28,944 nucleotides of DNA, from positions 1-28,944 of IMG/VR virus record IMGVR_UViG_3300046558_000241. The stretch is one strand, 5' to 3'. Below are positions 28,101 through 28,944 of this stretch, piece by piece; the stretch's first letter is position 1, and each line of letters begins with the position of its first letter. The position numbers were made by a program, and so were the translations under genes. The notes below the pieces were generated by a model, which was given only the letters and a program-made list of their open reading frames with translations, was not told the origin of the DNA and made no database searches. This DNA comes from a virus.

Positions 28101-28900
28101 CGCAGCTGGTCTTCATCGCGCCGGTGGTCGCTGATATCTTCGATGATCCATACCGTGCCGTCATGCGTATTGAGCGGGTCGACGGCGCGCCCGTGCAAGC
28201 GGCTCCAGAACAAGCTGCCATCCTGGCGCCGCAATTCCAGCTCCGTGCGGTACGGCTTGCCCTTCGAGAGCAGCGGCGCCGCTTCCAGCCCCAGGGCGCG
28301 GCAATGCTCGGCGGAGCGGTACAGCACCGCGCCCGGCATGCCCGTCAGCTGGTGGCGCGCATAGCCGAGCATCTCGGCGGCGCGGATATTGCACTCCTCG
28401 ATGAAACCGCCCCTGGAAAACACGATACCCACGGCCGCGCTTTCCAGGATCGCCTGCTGCTCCAGCAAGGTCTTGCGCAAGGCTTGCTGGTCGCGCTGCT
28501 GTACGCTGATATCGGCAAACATCAGGGTCGCACCCGGCAAGCCGTCGCCGACCAGCAGGGGCCTGGCCCACACTTGCACGGCAATGGCGGCATTGACTCC
28601 TTCCAGGCTGCTGTCCCAGTGCCGTTCACGCCCGGCCGCGCCGAGCGCACCGCGCAGCATGCTGGTGCTCGAGGCGCGGTAGGCGTCGGTAAAACAGTCG
28701 GCCAGCAGCCGGCCCGACACATCCCTGCCCAGCAAGGCGCCCAAGGCATCATTGGCGGCCACCACCACACCGCAGGCATCGCAGGCGCAGGCCGGCAAGG
28801 CGATCAGTTGCAAGGCATCGGCAATGAAATCGGGACTCGTCGGCACGCGGTTCATGGACACCATGGGTCGGTTGGTAGCGGTCGGCATGCACCCGAGCAA
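25199..28900 (-). CDS. Multi-PAS diguanylate cyclase/phosphodiesterase (host)
   Basis: 1233 residues; start uncertain (ATG at 28900, 28888 and 28858 are in frame). No transmembrane segment seen. Six PAS domains in tandem (roughly 25-135, 140-260, 265-390, 395-515, 518-640, 640-765), most opening with LLEQQAILDNASVGI-type sequence, so they arose by internal duplication. A coiled coil (about 775-810) leads to a GGDEF domain with intact GGDEF near residue 886 and the RxxD inhibitory site (RASD) five residues before it. The EAL domain follows, with EVLLRW near 1013, NLSPRQF, EITET, IDDFGTGYSS and EGVETEEQF. Both domains keep their catalytic residues. It likely adjusts cyclic di-GMP in response to redox, light or other PAS ligands. 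Confidence 0.95.
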   Translation of the reverse strand: MLGCMPTATNRPMVSMNRVPTSPDFIADALQLIALPACACDACGVVVAANDALGALLGRDVSGRLLADCFTDAYRASSTSMLRGALGAAGRERHWDSSLEGVNAAIAVQVWARPLLVGDGLPGATLMFADISVQQRDQQALRKTLLEQQAILESAAVGIVFSRGGFIEECNIRAAEMLGYARHQLTGMPGAVLYRSAEHCRALGLEAAPLLSKGKPYRTELELRRQDGSLFWSRLHGRAVDPLNTHDGTVWIIEDISDHRRDEDQLRRAMLEMQAVMDNAPLAIGFQRDKGVLRYNRRFAECFGFDGDSGVGMAVADLYPSRAAYEQVVRQASPLLRRGLPFQGEMEMRRRDGSTFWALAYGYVLNTESQTDRGLRDTIWLFDDRSAQKAAEEATRQLMLEQQAILDNASVGILFSRSRLILRCNPRFAEMFGYAQEEMTGLPAAELFPSPAAYEEFGVQATPLLGQGLPYEQDESLFRRRDGSLFWCRIRAKAVDQARSEQGTIWILEDVTASRQAQMEVAAIMTNSSVSILYTKNRLITRYNLGFAAMFGYSGDEALGLPGRALYVSQQSYELLGAAAFPFLSVAKPFQTEVEMMRRDGSTLWAQLIAYVVNPDDPAAGTIWIIEDRTEAKRAEESLRNALLENQAILDSAVLGISVVEGGYNLRANSKMEELFGYGPGEINGLSVQALYPDAAAWKVARGETARDFGAGRVHMSEHQLVRKDGSRFWARLSGRPFDLAHAHGRSVWLVDDVTARREAAEAVRRARDELELRVQERTAELAGANLLLQGEIAERRQAEARVHHMAYHDNLTGLPNRALLSDRLERAMLAAQRSGHKLAVMFIDLDRFKTINDSLGHMTGDLLLKEVAARLCRAVRASDTVARLGGDEFVVLLPGIRGGEEAARVAEKIIEALTPAFPLDGHVLHVTPSIGICVCPDDGGDVDTLMRHADAAMYHAKGNGRNNYQFFTQTMNQAAALHFDLESSLRTALALQQFELFYQPVIDIATRRLHGMEVLLRWRRPGHGLVLPERFIPIMEENGLIVPVGEWVMRQACEQSMAWQRQGLQPVPLAVNLSPRQFMHKGLVASIGAVVRETGIDPALLEFEITETALMQHGEHTLEILRQINGMGLRLSIDDFGTGYSSLAYLKRFPVKKVKIDRAFIKDLEHSAEDRAIVAAIIALADSLQLSAVAEGVETEEQFALLQANGCRYAQGYLFSAPVPAANAQVLLERVT

Positions 28901-28944
28901 TATATTCCTCAGGCAACATGGTGCTGCTAGATCATAAACCAGTT

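Noticed and set aside
26741-28930. 729-codon open frame on the plus strand
   Set aside because: It is the antisense shadow of the multi-PAS GGDEF-EAL gene, caused by high third-position GC. It has no ribosome binding site and no recognisable domains.

Overview
The window is mostly a temperate siphophage (HK97-type) prophage, from base 1 to about 24.2 kb and continuing off the left edge, followed by bacterial chromosome. The high GC, the codon use and the flanking genes (an exodeoxyribonuclease III and a very large multi-PAS GGDEF/EAL protein) suggest a betaproteobacterium, probably Oxalobacteraceae such as Janthinobacterium, Duganella or Massilia. That is inference; no 16S or other marker gene is present.

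Layout. The lytic programme runs on the minus strand from the immunity switch near 16.2 kb leftwards: Cro-like repressor, YdaT-like regulator, two replication proteins (O-like with a candidate iteron origin inside it, then P-like), tyrosine integrase, a nucleotide-metabolism cassette (zinc-ribbon protein, small protein, DUF550, DUF4406), a Q-like candidate late regulator, two tandem terminators, four small late genes, HNH nuclease, small and large terminase, portal, ClpP-type prohead protease, HK97 capsid, head-tail connector genes and the start of the tail tube gene (cut by the edge). The plus strand carries the CI repressor (LexA/S24 type), a zinc-ribbon membrane protein and a terminator, and then a separate operon from 17.65 to 24.19 kb.

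That plus-strand operon is the main discovery: a complete diversity-generating retroelement (DGR). It has three target genes (17650-18312, 19745-20131, 20168-20530), each ending in a 103-bp variable repeat. It also has an Avd accessory gene (20549-20923), a 103-bp template repeat (21078-21180) and a reverse transcriptase (21121-22284). Within the block of nine AAC/AAT codons, every difference between template and copies falls on a template adenine (34 of 54 adenine comparisons changed, none at C, G or T). Interleaved and downstream are a small membrane protein, a sliding-clamp-like protein, a PAPS-reductase-family ATPase and an AlpA-like excisionase/regulator.

The second main observation is regulatory. 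The DGR operon promoter (TTGACA-N16-TATAGT at 17583-17610) is covered by two 22-bp operator-like sites, AACTAT-N10-ATAGTT and a variant. These align with the operators in the cI/cro intergenic region over about 41 bp. CI and Cro also have almost identical recognition helices. The simplest reading is that the lysis-lysogeny switch controls the DGR directly, so targets would be diversified around induction rather than in quiet lysogeny. This rests on sequence alone.

Host DNA starts between about 24.2 and 24.3 kb with xth (24319-25083, plus) and a 1233-residue six-PAS GGDEF-EAL protein (25199-28900, minus).
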